The notes under the pieces were generated by a model. The model was given only the letters and a program-made list of their open reading frames with translations. It had not been told where the DNA came from and ran no database searches. DNA of 64,000 nucleotides from Erythrobacteraceae bacterium (GTDB taxonomy: Bacteria > Pseudomonadota > Alphaproteobacteria > Sphingomonadales > Sphingomonadaceae). How positions within the stretch are numbered: the stretch's first letter is position 1; every line of letters starts with the position of its first letter. A program made the position numbers and the translations under genes. The DNA is taken from the NCBI GenBank assembly GCA_027489065.1, contig JAIYAM010000060.1, positions 21,498-85,497 of the forward strand, given 5' to 3'. This document shows, piece after piece, positions 45,804 to 55,318 of this stretch.

Positions 45804-47360
45804 TCATCCGATCCAGCCGGCCGCCATCGCGCCCCACACTGCGGCTGCCCCTGCAAGCCCGGCAACGACATAGCCGAGCCGGCTCGGTCCCTCGCGCCTG
45901 TCGGTGAGCAGCGCGATCGTCGGAAGCGGCGGAGCCTCGGGCGCGCCGCCCTTCGGCGGGAACATGTCCTCGACCCGGCGGATCAGGCCGGGCAGGCGCA
46001 GCAGCGTCTCGGTATCCTGCTTGAGCCGGTCGGCGAGCGCCGCTTCCGGCCCCAGCTCGTCGCGGATCCATTCGCGCACATAAGGCGCGGCGGTGTCCCA
46101 CATGTTGATGTCGGGATTGAGCTGGGTGGCGATGCCTTCGACCATCACCATCGTCTTTTGCAGCAGCAGCAGGTGCGGCTGGGTCTGCATGTCGAAATCG
46201 CGGGTGATCGCGAATAGCCCGTCGAGCATCTGGCCGACCGAAAGCTCCTTCACCGGCTTACCGCGCATCGGCTCACCCACCGCGCGCAGGGCGGTCGCGA
46301 ATTCGCCGACCGAGTGGTAGGAGGGCACATATTGCGCCTCGAAATGGATTTCCGCGACGCGCTGGTAATTGCCCGTCGTGAGACCGTAGAGGATTTCGGC
46401 GAGCCACTGCCGCGCGCGGCGATCGATGCGGCCCATGATGCCGAAGTCGATCGCGACGATGGTGCCGTCGTCCTCAACAAACAGGTTCCCCTGGTGCATA
46501 TCGGCGTGGAAGAAGCCGGTGCTGATCGCCTGGGTGAGGAAGCTGATCACCAGCTTTTCCGAGATCGCCGCCAAGTCGTGGCCACGCGCGCGCAGATCGT
46601 CGACGCGGCTGATCTTGATGCCGTCGATCCACTCGATGGTCATCACCCGCCCGTTGGTGCGGTCCCAGTCGATGGTCGGAATGCGGTAGCCGGGGACGCC
46701 CGCCATCTGTTCGGCGAGTTCCGAGGCCGAGGCCGCCTCGCGCCGGAGATCGAGCTCGGAATTGGTCCAGCGCTTGAAGTTGGCGATGGTGAGACGCGGA
46801 CGCAGGCGGCTCGCCTCCCCGCCCATGGCCTCGACATGGGCGGCGGCCCACTCATAGGTCTGGATGTCGCGCGCGAATTTCTCGCGGATGCCCGGGCGCA
46901 GCACCTTGACTGCGACCTTGCGCCCGTCCGTGGTTACCGCCTTGTGCACCTGCGCGATGGATGCGGCGCCGACCGGCTCGGGGTCGAGTTCGCTGAACAG
47001 GTTTTCGAGCGGTTGGCCGAAGCTCGATTCGATGGCCGCGCGGATCTGCGCGAACGGCACCGGAGGGAGCGAGTCCTGAAGGCTCAGGAGATTGTTCGCC
47101 GCCTCGTCGCCGACCAGGTCCGGCCGCGTGGCGAGGCTTTGCCCCAGCTTGATTGCGGCCGGACCGATCGCACGGAAGGCGCCCGAATAATCACGCGGCC
47201 CGCCCTTGCCGGTCAGTGTCGCGAGCCGTGCGAGACGCACCAGCCGGCGCACCATCGCCGGTGCATTGGGGTCGTTCTCGATCCCCACAAGCGCACGCCG
47301 CCGCGCGAGTGTGACGCCCCAGCGGGCGAGGCGGGTCAGGTGGACAACGGAAGACGTCAC
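45804..47360 (-). CDS. ubiB: UbiB family atypical kinase (ubiquinone biosynthesis)
   Basis: GPAAIKLGQSLATRPDLVGDEAANNLLSLQDSLPP, VAVKVLRPGI, GFFHADMHQGNLFVEDDGTIVAIDFGIMGRID. Confidence 0.95.
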   Translation of the reverse strand: MTSSVVHLTRLARWGVTLARRRALVGIENDPNAPAMVRRLVRLARLATLTGKGGPRDYSGAFRAIGPAAIKLGQSLATRPDLVGDEAANNLLSLQDSLPPVPFAQIRAAIESSFGQPLENLFSELDPEPVGAASIAQVHKAVTTDGRKVAVKVLRPGIREKFARDIQTYEWAAAHVEAMGGEASRLRPRLTIANFKRWTNSELDLRREAASASELAEQMAGVPGYRIPTIDWDRTNGRVMTIEWIDGIKISRVDDLRARGHDLAAISEKLVISFLTQAISTGFFHADMHQGNLFVEDDGTIVAIDFGIMGRIDRRARQWLAEILYGLTTGNYQRVAEIHFEAQYVPSYHSVGEFATALRAVGEPMRGKPVKELSVGQMLDGLFAITRDFDMQTQPHLLLLQKTMVMVEGIATQLNPDINMWDTAAPYVREWIRDELGPEAALADRLKQDTETLLRLPGLIRRVEDMFPPKGGAPEAPPLPTIALLTDRREGPSRLGYVVAGLAGAAAVWGAMAAGWIG

Positions 47361-47364
47361 TGGA

Positions 47365-48120
47365 TCAGATCTTCCACCCCGAGTGGATCGCGACCAGCCC
47401 GCCCATGATCGGCTCGACCTTGGTGTTGGCGAAGCCTGCCTGACGGATCATCTGCTCGAAGGCGGGCATCGGCGGGAACTTGCGAATCGATTCGGCAAGG
47501 TAGCGGTACGAATCCGCGTCGCCGGCGATCATCTGGCCCATGCGCGGCAGCAGGTGCTCGGAATAGATGTCGTAAGCCTCCTTTAGTCCCGACCACTCGA
47601 CAGTCGAGAATTCGAGGCAGAAGAACCGCCCGCCGGGACGAAGCACGCGCAGCGCTTCGGCAAGCGCGCGATCTATGTGCGTGACGTTCCGGATGCCGAA
47701 GGCGATGGTGTAGGCATCGAAGGAGTTCGAGGCGAAGCTCACTTCTTCCGCGTTCTGGCAGGTGAAGACGAGACTGCCGTCCTCCTCGGAGAAGCCGCGT
47801 TCCAGCGCGCGTTCCGCGCCGACGTCCAGCATGTCCTGGTTGATGTCGGCGACGGTGATATGGGCGCCGCGGACCGCCATGCGGAAGGCGATGTCGCCGG
47901 TGCCGCCCGCCATGTCGAGGATGTTCTCGCCAGCTTGCGGCTTCACGCGCTTGACGAAGCGGTCCTTCCATAGCCGGTGCATCCCGCCCGACATCGCATC
48001 ATTCATGATGTCGTACTTGCGCGCGACACTGGAGAAGACCTCGCCAACTTTGCGGGTCTTTTCCTGCGGAGTAACCTGGGTGTAGCCGAAGGAGACGGTT
48101 TCGTCGGTGGTATCGCTCAT
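47365..48120 (-). CDS. ubiE: Demethylmenaquinone/ubiquinone methyltransferase UbiE
   Basis: VFSSVARKYDIMNDAMSGGMHRLWKD, DMAGGTGDIAFRM, GIRNVTHIDRALAEALRVLRPGGRF. Confidence 0.96.
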   Translation of the reverse strand: MSDTTDETVSFGYTQVTPQEKTRKVGEVFSSVARKYDIMNDAMSGGMHRLWKDRFVKRVKPQAGENILDMAGGTGDIAFRMAVRGAHITVADINQDMLDVGAERALERGFSEEDGSLVFTCQNAEEVSFASNSFDAYTIAFGIRNVTHIDRALAEALRVLRPGGRFFCLEFSTVEWSGLKEAYDIYSEHLLPRMGQMIAGDADSYRYLAESIRKFPPMPAFEQMIRQAGFANTKVEPIMGGLVAIHSGWKI

Positions 48121-48191
48121 GCCCGGTTCCCTAGAGGGAATTGCCCCGCAGGCAAAGGGTGATAGAGGGCGTGCCATGTGCGAAGTTTGCA

Positions 48192-49007
48192 ATGCCTGAG
48201 CTGCCCGAAGTCGAGACGACCGTCCGGGGGTTGGCGACGTTCCTTGAGGGAAAGCGGATCACGCGCGTGACGCTGAACCGCGCAGACCTGCGCCGCCCGT
48301 TCCCAGCAGATCTGGTGCAAGTGATGACCGGAGCCACCGTCACTTCGCTTTCGCGGCGGGCCAAGTATGGCCTGATCAACCTCGACCGCGGGGCGACGAT
48401 GATCTTCCATCTGGGCATGAGCGGGCGGTGGCGGATTGATCCGGACACGCCCGACACCCACGATCACCTGCTCCTCGACACGGCGGGCCACCGCTTCGCG
48501 CTCTGCGATCCACGGCGCTTCGGTTCGGTCGATCTGGTGGCGACCGGCAAGCTGGAAACCTGGCCGCAGTTCGCAGCTCTCGGCCCCGAGCCGCTCGGGC
48601 CTGGTCTGACCCCCGCGCACCTCAAGGCGGCGCTCAAGGGCAAGGTGCTCTCGATCAAGCTGGCGCTGCTCGACCAGCGGATCGTAGCCGGCCTCGGCAA
48701 TATCTATGTCTGCGAGGCGCTGTGGCGCGCAGGGATCCGACCGACCAAAGAGGCGGGCAAGGTCACCGGGCCGCAGCTCGCCAGATTGGTCCCGGCCATC
48801 GTTGCCGTGCTCGAAGCTTCGATCCGCGACGGCGGCTCGACCTTGCGCGATTATGCCCGGCCCGACGGCGAATTGGGCTATTTCGCCAGCTCCTTCGATG
48901 TCTATGGCCGCGAGGGCGAACCCTGCCGACGCCATGACGGCGGCGCGATAAAGCGCATTGCGCAAGGCGGGCGAAGCACCTGGTACTGCCCAGTGTGCCA
49001 GAAGTGA
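48192..49007 (+). CDS. mutM: Formamidopyrimidine-DNA glycosylase
   Basis: MPELPEVETTVRGL; QRIVAGLGNIYVCEALWRAGI; C-terminal zinc finger CRRHDGGAIKRIAQGGRSTWYCPVCQK. Confidence 0.97.
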   Translation: MPELPEVETTVRGLATFLEGKRITRVTLNRADLRRPFPADLVQVMTGATVTSLSRRAKYGLINLDRGATMIFHLGMSGRWRIDPDTPDTHDHLLLDTAGHRFALCDPRRFGSVDLVATGKLETWPQFAALGPEPLGPGLTPAHLKAALKGKVLSIKLALLDQRIVAGLGNIYVCEALWRAGIRPTKEAGKVTGPQLARLVPAIVAVLEASIRDGGSTLRDYARPDGELGYFASSFDVYGREGEPCRRHDGGAIKRIAQGGRSTWYCPVCQK

Positions 49008-49159
49008 GGGAGAATCGTTGACCTCGGAGCACTTGCCGACTATGCGCGCTGCTTTCCGGCGGTTGGGCCATGAGTCCGCTCGCCTGTTTTCGAGCAAACC
49101 GTCACCATTTCCCCGGTCGCCCCAAGCGGCCTGAAGCAACCGCGAGACAGACACGAATT

Positions 49160-49420
49160 ATGGCCAACACGCCGCAAGCCAAGAAGCGCATCCGTCGCAA
49201 CACCGCCCGTGCCGAGATCAACGGCGCGCGCATCAGCCGCATCCGCAGCTTCATCAAGAAGGTCGAAGCCGCTTGCGAAGCGGGCGACAAGGAAGCGGCA
49301 GCCACGGCGCTCAAGGCGGCACAGCCTGAAATGGCCCGCGGCGTGGCCCGCGGCGTGCTCCACAAGAATACCGTGGCGCGCAAGATGTCGCGCCTGACCC
49401 GCCGGGTCTCAACGCTCTGA
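49160..49420 (+). CDS. rpsT: 30S ribosomal protein S20
   Basis: [36 protein letters not shown]...[22 protein letters not shown]. Confidence 0.97.
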   Translation: MANTPQAKKRIRRNTARAEINGARISRIRSFIKKVEAACEAGDKEAAATALKAAQPEMARGVARGVLHKNTVARKMSRLTRRVSTL

Positions 49421-49482
49421 TTCGGATCGAATCAAACCTGTCATCCTGATTCAGGCTTCCCGGCGCACGCCGGAGCCTTTCA

Positions 49483-49523
49483 AAACGAAACGGCCGCGCT
49501 CGATGAGCGCGGCCGTTTCGTTT
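49483..49523 (+). terminator. rpsT terminator hairpin
   Basis: AAACGAAACGGCCGCGCT-cgatg-AGCGCGGCCGTTTCGTTT, 18-bp perfect stem. Confidence 0.8.
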
Positions 49524-49928
49524 GCATAAAACGCAAGTGACCCGAGCCTTAAAAACCTCAGGATTTCTCGCGATTCGCGTGCTTTCGGCATCCTTTATGC
49601 TTTGGAATCAGATGCATGAACGGACGCCTGCGGGTCACACCCGAGTCAACATGAATATTTCACTTTTTTTAAAAGTCCTCGCTTGCGCAAAGGCTCTCGG
49701 CGTTCTTTACATGGCTCACCCGGCGGGGACAGTCCGGGTGCTTTACAATCTGACCGACAGGGGGGTCCGCGGAATCATGGATTCGGCGGGGGTAAAGGCA
49801 GTGCCTGTCGCAATGGAATTAAACGTCTGCGGGCCGTGTGGGTCGCAGGCCGTGGGTGAATTGGGGATGAGCTTGTGCACAGGACTGACAAGGCACGGAC
49901 AACTGGCCGACAGGCTGACGAACATCTG

Positions 49929-51332
49929 ATGGAAGATGCCGAAGCTGTTAATCTCGCTGCCGACTGGTCCGACATCAGTCAGGGGCTGCGCAAGGATCTG
50001 GGGCACCAGCTGCACAGCCAGTGGATCAAGCCGATCCAGCTGGGCTCGCTGAACCGCGAGACCGGTTCGCTCGATCTGTACCTTCCCACCGAGTTCTCCG
50101 CCAACTGGGTACGCGACCGTTTCCACGATCGCTTGCAGCTTGCCTGGAGCATCGCCCGCTCCGAAGTCCGCAAGGTCAACATCATCGTTCACCCGGGCCG
50201 CCGCCAGCTGCCCGACCTGCGCCTCGACGACGGCCGCCGCCCTGCCAATGACGGCGCGAGCGCAATCGCCATGGCTGCGGGCGCGCTGGGCGATGCGACC
50301 TTCACTTCCTCGGTGGGCCTCGATCCGTCGCTGACTTTTGGCGCCTTCGTCACGGGCGAGGCGAACATCCTGGCCTGCAATGCGGCGCAGCGCATGGCCG
50401 CGTTGGAACAGCCGCAGTTCTCGCCGCTCTACCTCAAGGCGGCGACCGGACAGGGCAAGACGCACCTCCTCCACGCAATCGGCCACGCCTACCTGCAGGC
50501 CCACCCGCGCGCCCGGATCTTCTACTGCTCGGCCGAGCGCTTCATGGTCGAATTCGTCCAGGCGCTGAAATCCAGCCAGACGATCGAGTTCAAGGCCCGC
50601 CTGCGCTCCTTCGACCTGCTGCTGGTGGACGACATCCAGTTCATCATCGGCAAGGCGAGCGCGCAGGAGGAACTCCTCTACACGATCGACGCGCTGCTCG
50701 CAGAGGGCAAGCGCCTCGTGTTCGCCGCCGACCGTGCCCCGCAAGCGCTGGACGGGGTCGAGCCGCGCCTCCTGTCGCGACTGTCGATGGGCCTCGTCGC
50801 CGACATCCAGCCCGCCGACATCGAGCTTCGCAAGAAGATCCTCGTCAGCAAGCTGGTCCGCTTCGCGCCGCTTGCCGTGCCCGAGGACGTCGTGGAATTC
50901 CTCGCCCGCACCATCACCCGCAACATTCGCGAGCTGGTCGGCGGGCTGAACAAGCTGATCGCCTATGCCCAGCTGACCGGGCAGGACGTCTCGCTGCAGC
51001 TCGCCGAGGAGCAGCTCACCGACATCCTCTCGGCCAACCGTCGCCGCATCACGATCGACGAAATCCAGCGCACGGTCTGCCAGTTCTACCGCATCGACCG
51101 TGCGGAGATGAGCTCCAAGCGCCGCGCCCGCGCCGTCGTGCGTCCGCGGCAGGTGGCGATGTATCTCTCCAAGGTGCTCACTCCGCGCAGCTACCCGGAA
51201 ATCGGGCGCAAGTTCGGCGGGCGCGACCACTCGACGGTGATCCACGCGGTGCGCCTCATCGAGGACCTGCGCCAGCGCGATGCCGACATGGACGGCGACG
51301 TCAGGAGCTTGCTGCGCCAGCTCGAGAGCTGA
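49929..51332 (+). CDS. dnaA: Chromosomal replication initiator DnaA
   Basis: Walker A ATGQGKTHLLHAIGH, LLLVDDIQFI, C-terminal GRKFGGRDHSTVIHAVRLIEDL; start may be 49875. Confidence 0.96.
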   Translation: MEDAEAVNLAADWSDISQGLRKDLGHQLHSQWIKPIQLGSLNRETGSLDLYLPTEFSANWVRDRFHDRLQLAWSIARSEVRKVNIIVHPGRRQLPDLRLDDGRRPANDGASAIAMAAGALGDATFTSSVGLDPSLTFGAFVTGEANILACNAAQRMAALEQPQFSPLYLKAATGQGKTHLLHAIGHAYLQAHPRARIFYCSAERFMVEFVQALKSSQTIEFKARLRSFDLLLVDDIQFIIGKASAQEELLYTIDALLAEGKRLVFAADRAPQALDGVEPRLLSRLSMGLVADIQPADIELRKKILVSKLVRFAPLAVPEDVVEFLARTITRNIRELVGGLNKLIAYAQLTGQDVSLQLAEEQLTDILSANRRRITIDEIQRTVCQFYRIDRAEMSSKRRARAVVRPRQVAMYLSKVLTPRSYPEIGRKFGGRDHSTVIHAVRLIEDLRQRDADMDGDVRSLLRQLES

Positions 51333-51370
51333 TCGGCACACCGCATATCCCCACCCTGTTCACCGCAGTT

Positions 51371-51425
51371 TCGACAGGCCTCTCCACAGGGCTGTCGACA
51401 GGCTGTGCACAGGCTGTAAACAGCC
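51371..51425. repeat. Imperfect ~11-bp phased repeats (ACAGGCTG core)
   Basis: tcgacaggcct / ctccacagggctg / tcgacaggctg / tgcacaggctg / taaacagcc. Confidence 0.6.
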
Positions 51426-51430
51426 TTTCC

Positions 51431-51862
51431 ATGCCTTCCGAGCGCCTTTCTCCCGAGCTTGTCGATCTGCCTGCCGGGTGGCTTGCCGCCCTGATCCGTG
51501 GCGGAAAGGGCTGCTGTCCGCGCTGCGGGAAGGCAGCCTTGTTTCGCAAGTGGCTGAAGCCGGTCGAGCGCTGCGCCCATTGCCAACAGGACTGGTCGCT
51601 GCAGCAGGCGGACGACTTTCCCGCCTATATCGGCATCTTCGTCGTCGGACACCTGCTCGCGCCGGTTGTGATCGCGATGATCGTGACCTGGCACCTTACC
51701 GCATGGATGACACTCGCGATTACCTTGCCGGTCGCACTCGTGATGCTGCTGGTCATGCTCCAGCCGACCAAGGGCGCGGTGATCGCCTTCCTGTGGTGGC
51801 AGGGGATCGGCGCCTTCCGGCAGGAGCGCCGCACGCCCGACGCGCGGGAGGAGAAGCCTTGA
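51431..51862 (+). CDS. DUF983 family protein
   Basis: GKGCCPRCGKAALFRKWLKPVERCAHCQQDWSLQQADDFPAYIGIFVVGHLL. Confidence 0.9.
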   Translation: MPSERLSPELVDLPAGWLAALIRGGKGCCPRCGKAALFRKWLKPVERCAHCQQDWSLQQADDFPAYIGIFVVGHLLAPVVIAMIVTWHLTAWMTLAITLPVALVMLLVMLQPTKGAVIAFLWWQGIGAFRQERRTPDAREEKP

Positions 51863-52626
51863 GCCTCTCGCCTGCGCGGCTCGATCGCTTCGCCCGCCAT
51901 ATCGTTCTGCCCGAGGTCGGTGGCGCGGGACAGGTGCGCCTCGCCGAATCGCGCGTCGCTGTGATCGGCCTCGGCGGGATCGGGAGCCCTGCGCTGCAAT
52001 ATCTGGCGGCAAGCGGCATCGGCCACCTTGCGCTGGTCGACAACGACGTGGTCGACGTCAGCAACCTCCAGCGCCAGACGATCTTCACGACCCGCGACGT
52101 GGGCTACGGCAAAGCCGTTTCGGCCCGGCGCTGGCTGGCCAATTTCGACGATTCGCTGACCGTCGACGTCTCCGACGCGCGGATCACGCCCGAGAACGCT
52201 GCGGCACTGATCGCCGGAGCGGACCTCGTGCTCGACGGGACCGACAATTTCGCCACGCGGCTTGCCGTGTCGGACGCCTGCGTCGCCGCGGGCGTACCGC
52301 TGCTCTCGGCCGCCGTCGGTCGCTTCCAAGGGCAGGTGGCCGCCTTTGCCGGGCACCTGCCCGATCAGGCCTGCTACCGCTGCTTCGTCGGCGATGCATT
52401 CGACGCCGAGGACTGCGATACCTGCGCCGATGACGGCATGCTCGGCGCGATGGCCGGTTGGGCCGGCACCTTTGCCGCGCTGCAGGCGGTAAAGGCGCTG
52501 CTTGCGGGTGTGAGCAGCCTCGGGGAGCCCGGCTGGGGGCGCCTTCACGTGCTCGACGGGCTTGAGCCTTCCTTGCGCACGATCCGAATTGCCAAGGACC
52601 CGGCCTGCACAGCCTGCAGCGGCTGA
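51859..52626 (+). CDS. HesA/MoeB/ThiF family adenylyltransferase (TTG start)
   Basis: RLDRFARHIVLPEVGGAGQVRLAESRVAVIGLGGIGSPALQYLAASGIG, DGTDNFATRL; Cys pairs CYRC and CTAC. Confidence 0.93.
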   Translation: MSLSPARLDRFARHIVLPEVGGAGQVRLAESRVAVIGLGGIGSPALQYLAASGIGHLALVDNDVVDVSNLQRQTIFTTRDVGYGKAVSARRWLANFDDSLTVDVSDARITPENAAALIAGADLVLDGTDNFATRLAVSDACVAAGVPLLSAAVGRFQGQVAAFAGHLPDQACYRCFVGDAFDAEDCDTCADDGMLGAMAGWAGTFAALQAVKALLAGVSSLGEPGWGRLHVLDGLEPSLRTIRIAKDPACTACSG

Positions 52627-52734
52627 GCCCTCACCCCGTCCCGCGCCCGACACGGCGCGGCACGGAAGGGAAGTGCCTCAGGGAACATCGTCCCGCGCGC
52701 CGGGGTCAGCCTCTCCCCACCCAAGGAGGCAAAC

Positions 52735-53025
52735 ATGCAGAATTTCGACATCGTCGGCGCCCTCGCCTTCTTCACGATCGGCGCCGTGCTTGTGTTCGGC
52801 ATCATTTCATGGATGCGCGCAAGGAAGGCGCAGGACCAGCACAAGGATGCCGCCGTAGCCCAACGCCAGCGGATGGAAGACGGCACCACCCGCAGCGACG
52901 AGACCCGGGCGAACGAACGCGAAGGGCTCCCTGCCGACCGCGTAGCCCCGACTGACGGGGGCCGCAGCTGGAGCAAGGAACGCGGCGCCAACCCGCCGAC
53001 TGCGCCCGTCACCCCGCCCGACTGA
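52735..53025 (+). CDS. Small single-TM hypothetical protein
   Basis: MQNFDIVGALAFFTIGAVLVFGIISWMRARKAQDQHKD; SD AAGGAGG upstream. Confidence 0.6.
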   Translation: MQNFDIVGALAFFTIGAVLVFGIISWMRARKAQDQHKDAAVAQRQRMEDGTTRSDETRANEREGLPADRVAPTDGGRSWSKERGANPPTAPVTPPD

Positions 53026-53719
53026 GCACCTCGTCCACCCATTCCGGCACCAACACGCTAGCTGGACCCAAGCGGCTCTCATGAAACAGGCGCGAGCCTT
53101 CGCTTGGCTCGAGATTGAGTTCAAGCGTACGTGCGCCGCTCGCCCGGGCTTCCTGAACGAAGCCCGCGGCGGGATAGACCGCACCGGAAGTGCCGATGCT
53201 GACCAACAGGTCGCATCTCTCGAGCGCGGCGTAGATGCGGTCCATGCGGTAGGGCATTTCGCCGAACCACACGACGTCCGGGCGCAGGGTGCGCGCCTGG
53301 CAGACGGGGCACGGCGGCCGGTCAAGCATCGTGCCGAGCCAAGGGGAGCGCATGTCGCAGGACGTGCACAGCGCGCTCTTCAACTCGCCGTGCATGTGCA
53401 GCACTTTTGCCGATCCGCCGCGTTCGTGCAGGTCATCGACGTTCTGGGTGACCAGAAGCAGTTCCCCCGCAAACTCCTGCTCCAGCCGCGCGAGTGCCGC
53501 GTGCGCCGGGTTAGGTTCGACCTTTTCCAGTGCGGCGCGTCGCATGTCGTAGAAGCCGAGCACCAGATCGGGATCGCGCGCGAACCCTTCGGGCGTGGCG
53601 ACATCCTCGATGCGGTGCTGTTCCCATAGGCCACCGGCCGAGCGGAAGGTATCGATCCCGCTTTCGGCGGAGATGCCTGCGCCGGTGAGGATGACGATGC
53701 GGTGAATTCCTGCGCTCAA
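53009..53719 (-). CDS. cobB: Sir2-family NAD-dependent deacylase
   Basis: IVILTGAGISAESGIDTFRS, LVTQNVDDLHERGGS, CTSCDMR...CPVCQARTLRPDVVWFGEM. Confidence 0.96.
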   Translation of the reverse strand: MSAGIHRIVILTGAGISAESGIDTFRSAGGLWEQHRIEDVATPEGFARDPDLVLGFYDMRRAALEKVEPNPAHAALARLEQEFAGELLLVTQNVDDLHERGGSAKVLHMHGELKSALCTSCDMRSPWLGTMLDRPPCPVCQARTLRPDVVWFGEMPYRMDRIYAALERCDLLVSIGTSGAVYPAAGFVQEARASGARTLELNLEPSEGSRLFHESRLGPASVLVPEWVDEVLSRAG

Positions 53720-53727
53720 ACCTGTCT

Positions 53728-53815
53728 CCGTTCGCCCCGAGCTTGCCCGAGTGCTGTCTTTCCCGTTACGGCACTAAGGACAAGAACAGGGCTTCGACAA
53801 GCTCGGCCCGAACGG
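53728..53815. repeat. REP/BIME-like imperfect inverted repeat
   Basis: CCGTTCGCCCCGAGCTTG ... CAAGCTCGGCCCGAACGG (18 bp, 2 mismatches) in the cobB-dapB gap. Confidence 0.65.
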
Positions 53816-53827
53816 AAGGTTGACGGG

Positions 53828-54556
53828 ATGCTGCAATTCGGGGTGATCGGGCACAAGGGCCGGATGGGCCGTGCGCTGGAGGCGGCGATCGCGGACGCCG
53901 GCCATGCGCTCTTCGCCGGTGTCGATGCGGGCGGAAGCATCGGACCATTCGCGGCGCAGTGCGACGTGCTGGTCGATTTCTCGGCACCCGACGCGCTGGC
54001 GGCGAACCTTGGAGCGGCGAAGGTGGCGGGCAAGCCGATCGTGGTCGGCACAACCGGGCTGGAGGAGCCGCACTTTGTGATGCTGGTCGAGGCGGCCCGG
54101 AAAGTTCCGGTGCTGCAGTCGGGAAACTTCTCGCTGGGCGTCACGCTGATGGCGCATTTGGTGCGGGAGGCTGCGGCAAGGCTCGGGACCGATTGGGACA
54201 TAGAGGTGCTGGAAATGCACCACCGCATGAAGGTCGACGCGCCCTCGGGCACCGCCAAGCTGCTGGGCGAGGCGGCGGCGGCAGGGAGGGGCATCGCTCT
54301 TGCTGACAACATGGAGAGCGGCCGTCACGGCATGACGGGTGCTAGGGCCCAAGGCGCGATCGGCTTTGCCACCCTGCGCGGCGGTACCGTGGCGGGCGAG
54401 CATTCGGTGATCTTCGCCGGGTCCGAGGAGCGCCTGACGATCGCGCACAGCGCTGAGAACCGCATGATTTTCGCCCGCGGGGCCGTACGGGCGGCGGAGT
54501 GGCTGACCGATCAGCCCGCCGGGCGCTACACCATGAACGACGTGCTGGGGCTGTGA
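53828..54556 (+). CDS. dapB: 4-hydroxy-tetrahydrodipicolinate reductase
   Basis: FGVIGHKGRMGRALEAAI, VVGTTGLEE, LEMHHRMKVDAPSGTAKLLGEA. Confidence 0.95.
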   Translation: MLQFGVIGHKGRMGRALEAAIADAGHALFAGVDAGGSIGPFAAQCDVLVDFSAPDALAANLGAAKVAGKPIVVGTTGLEEPHFVMLVEAARKVPVLQSGNFSLGVTLMAHLVREAAARLGTDWDIEVLEMHHRMKVDAPSGTAKLLGEAAAAGRGIALADNMESGRHGMTGARAQGAIGFATLRGGTVAGEHSVIFAGSEERLTIAHSAENRMIFARGAVRAAEWLTDQPAGRYTMNDVLGL

Positions 54557-54580
54557 CCCACCACCCATGACGCTTAAGCC

Positions 54581-55261
54581 ATGACCCGCGACCAGATTTT
54601 CGAGTTCTTCCGCCGCCTCGCGGAGGACGATCCCACCCCGCGCACCGAGCTTGAATACGGCAATGCCTATCAGCTCGTCGTCGCGGTGGCGCTTTCGGCG
54701 CAGGCGACGGACGTGGGCGTCAACAAGGCGACCCGCGCGCTGTTCGCCAAAGTGACGACGCCGCAGCAGATGCTCGACCTGGGAGAAGACGGCCTGAAGG
54801 AGCACATCAAGACCATCGGGCTCTTCAATTCCAAGGCCAAGAACGTCATCCTCCTCTCGCAGCTGCTCGTCGACGAGTACGGCGGCGAGGTGCCGGGTAC
54901 GCGCGAGGATCTCGTGCGGCTCCCGGGCGTCGGGCGCAAGACCGCCAACGTGGTGCTCAATTGCTGGTTCGGGCAGGAGACCTTCGCGGTCGACACGCAC
55001 ATCTTCCGCGTCGGCAACCGCACCGGTCTCGCCAAGGGGAAGACGCCCGATCATGTCGAGGCGAAGCTCGAAAAGCGCGTCCCTCAGCCCTTCCGCCTGC
55101 ACGCCCACCACTGGCTGATCCTCCACGGCCGCTACGTGTGCAAGGCGCGCACTCCCGAGTGCTGGCGCTGCAAGGTCGTGGACCTGTGCTCCTTCAAGAA
55201 GAAGGTGCTCGAGCCACCCAAGGGCCGCGCAGCGACAGGAGCCGATACAAGCGTGGATTAA
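54581..55261 (+). CDS. nth: Endonuclease III
   Basis: ALSAQATDVGVNKATRALF, LPGVGRKTANVVLNCWFGQETFAVDTHIFRV, CKARTPECWRCKVVDLC FeS ligands. Confidence 0.96.
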   Translation: MTRDQIFEFFRRLAEDDPTPRTELEYGNAYQLVVAVALSAQATDVGVNKATRALFAKVTTPQQMLDLGEDGLKEHIKTIGLFNSKAKNVILLSQLLVDEYGGEVPGTREDLVRLPGVGRKTANVVLNCWFGQETFAVDTHIFRVGNRTGLAKGKTPDHVEAKLEKRVPQPFRLHAHHWLILHGRYVCKARTPECWRCKVVDLCSFKKKVLEPPKGRAATGADTSVD

Positions 55262-55318
55262 GGCGCCGTTCAAACGCCGGGGCGAAGATTGGGATCCTTG
55301 CCGGTGGAGACCCTCGCC

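Noticed and set aside
49522-49929. 135-aa ORF between rpsT and dnaA
   Set aside because: No family motif, spans an AT-rich promoter/origin-like region; more likely non-coding.
49743-51341. 532-aa ORF on - strand
   Set aside because: Antisense to dnaA; no plausible protein motifs.
51859-52626. ThiF/MoeB-like gene as part of a ubiquitin-like or CBASS-type defence system
   Set aside because: No ubiquitin-like, JAB peptidase, E2-like or cyclase gene nearby; context is core housekeeping, so MoeB/ThiF role is more likely.
53009-53719. Sir2 protein as an anti-phage (Thoeris/DSR-like) effector
   Set aside because: Short CobB-type deacylase with zinc Cys pairs and no TIR or partner gene; ordinary metabolic deacylase.
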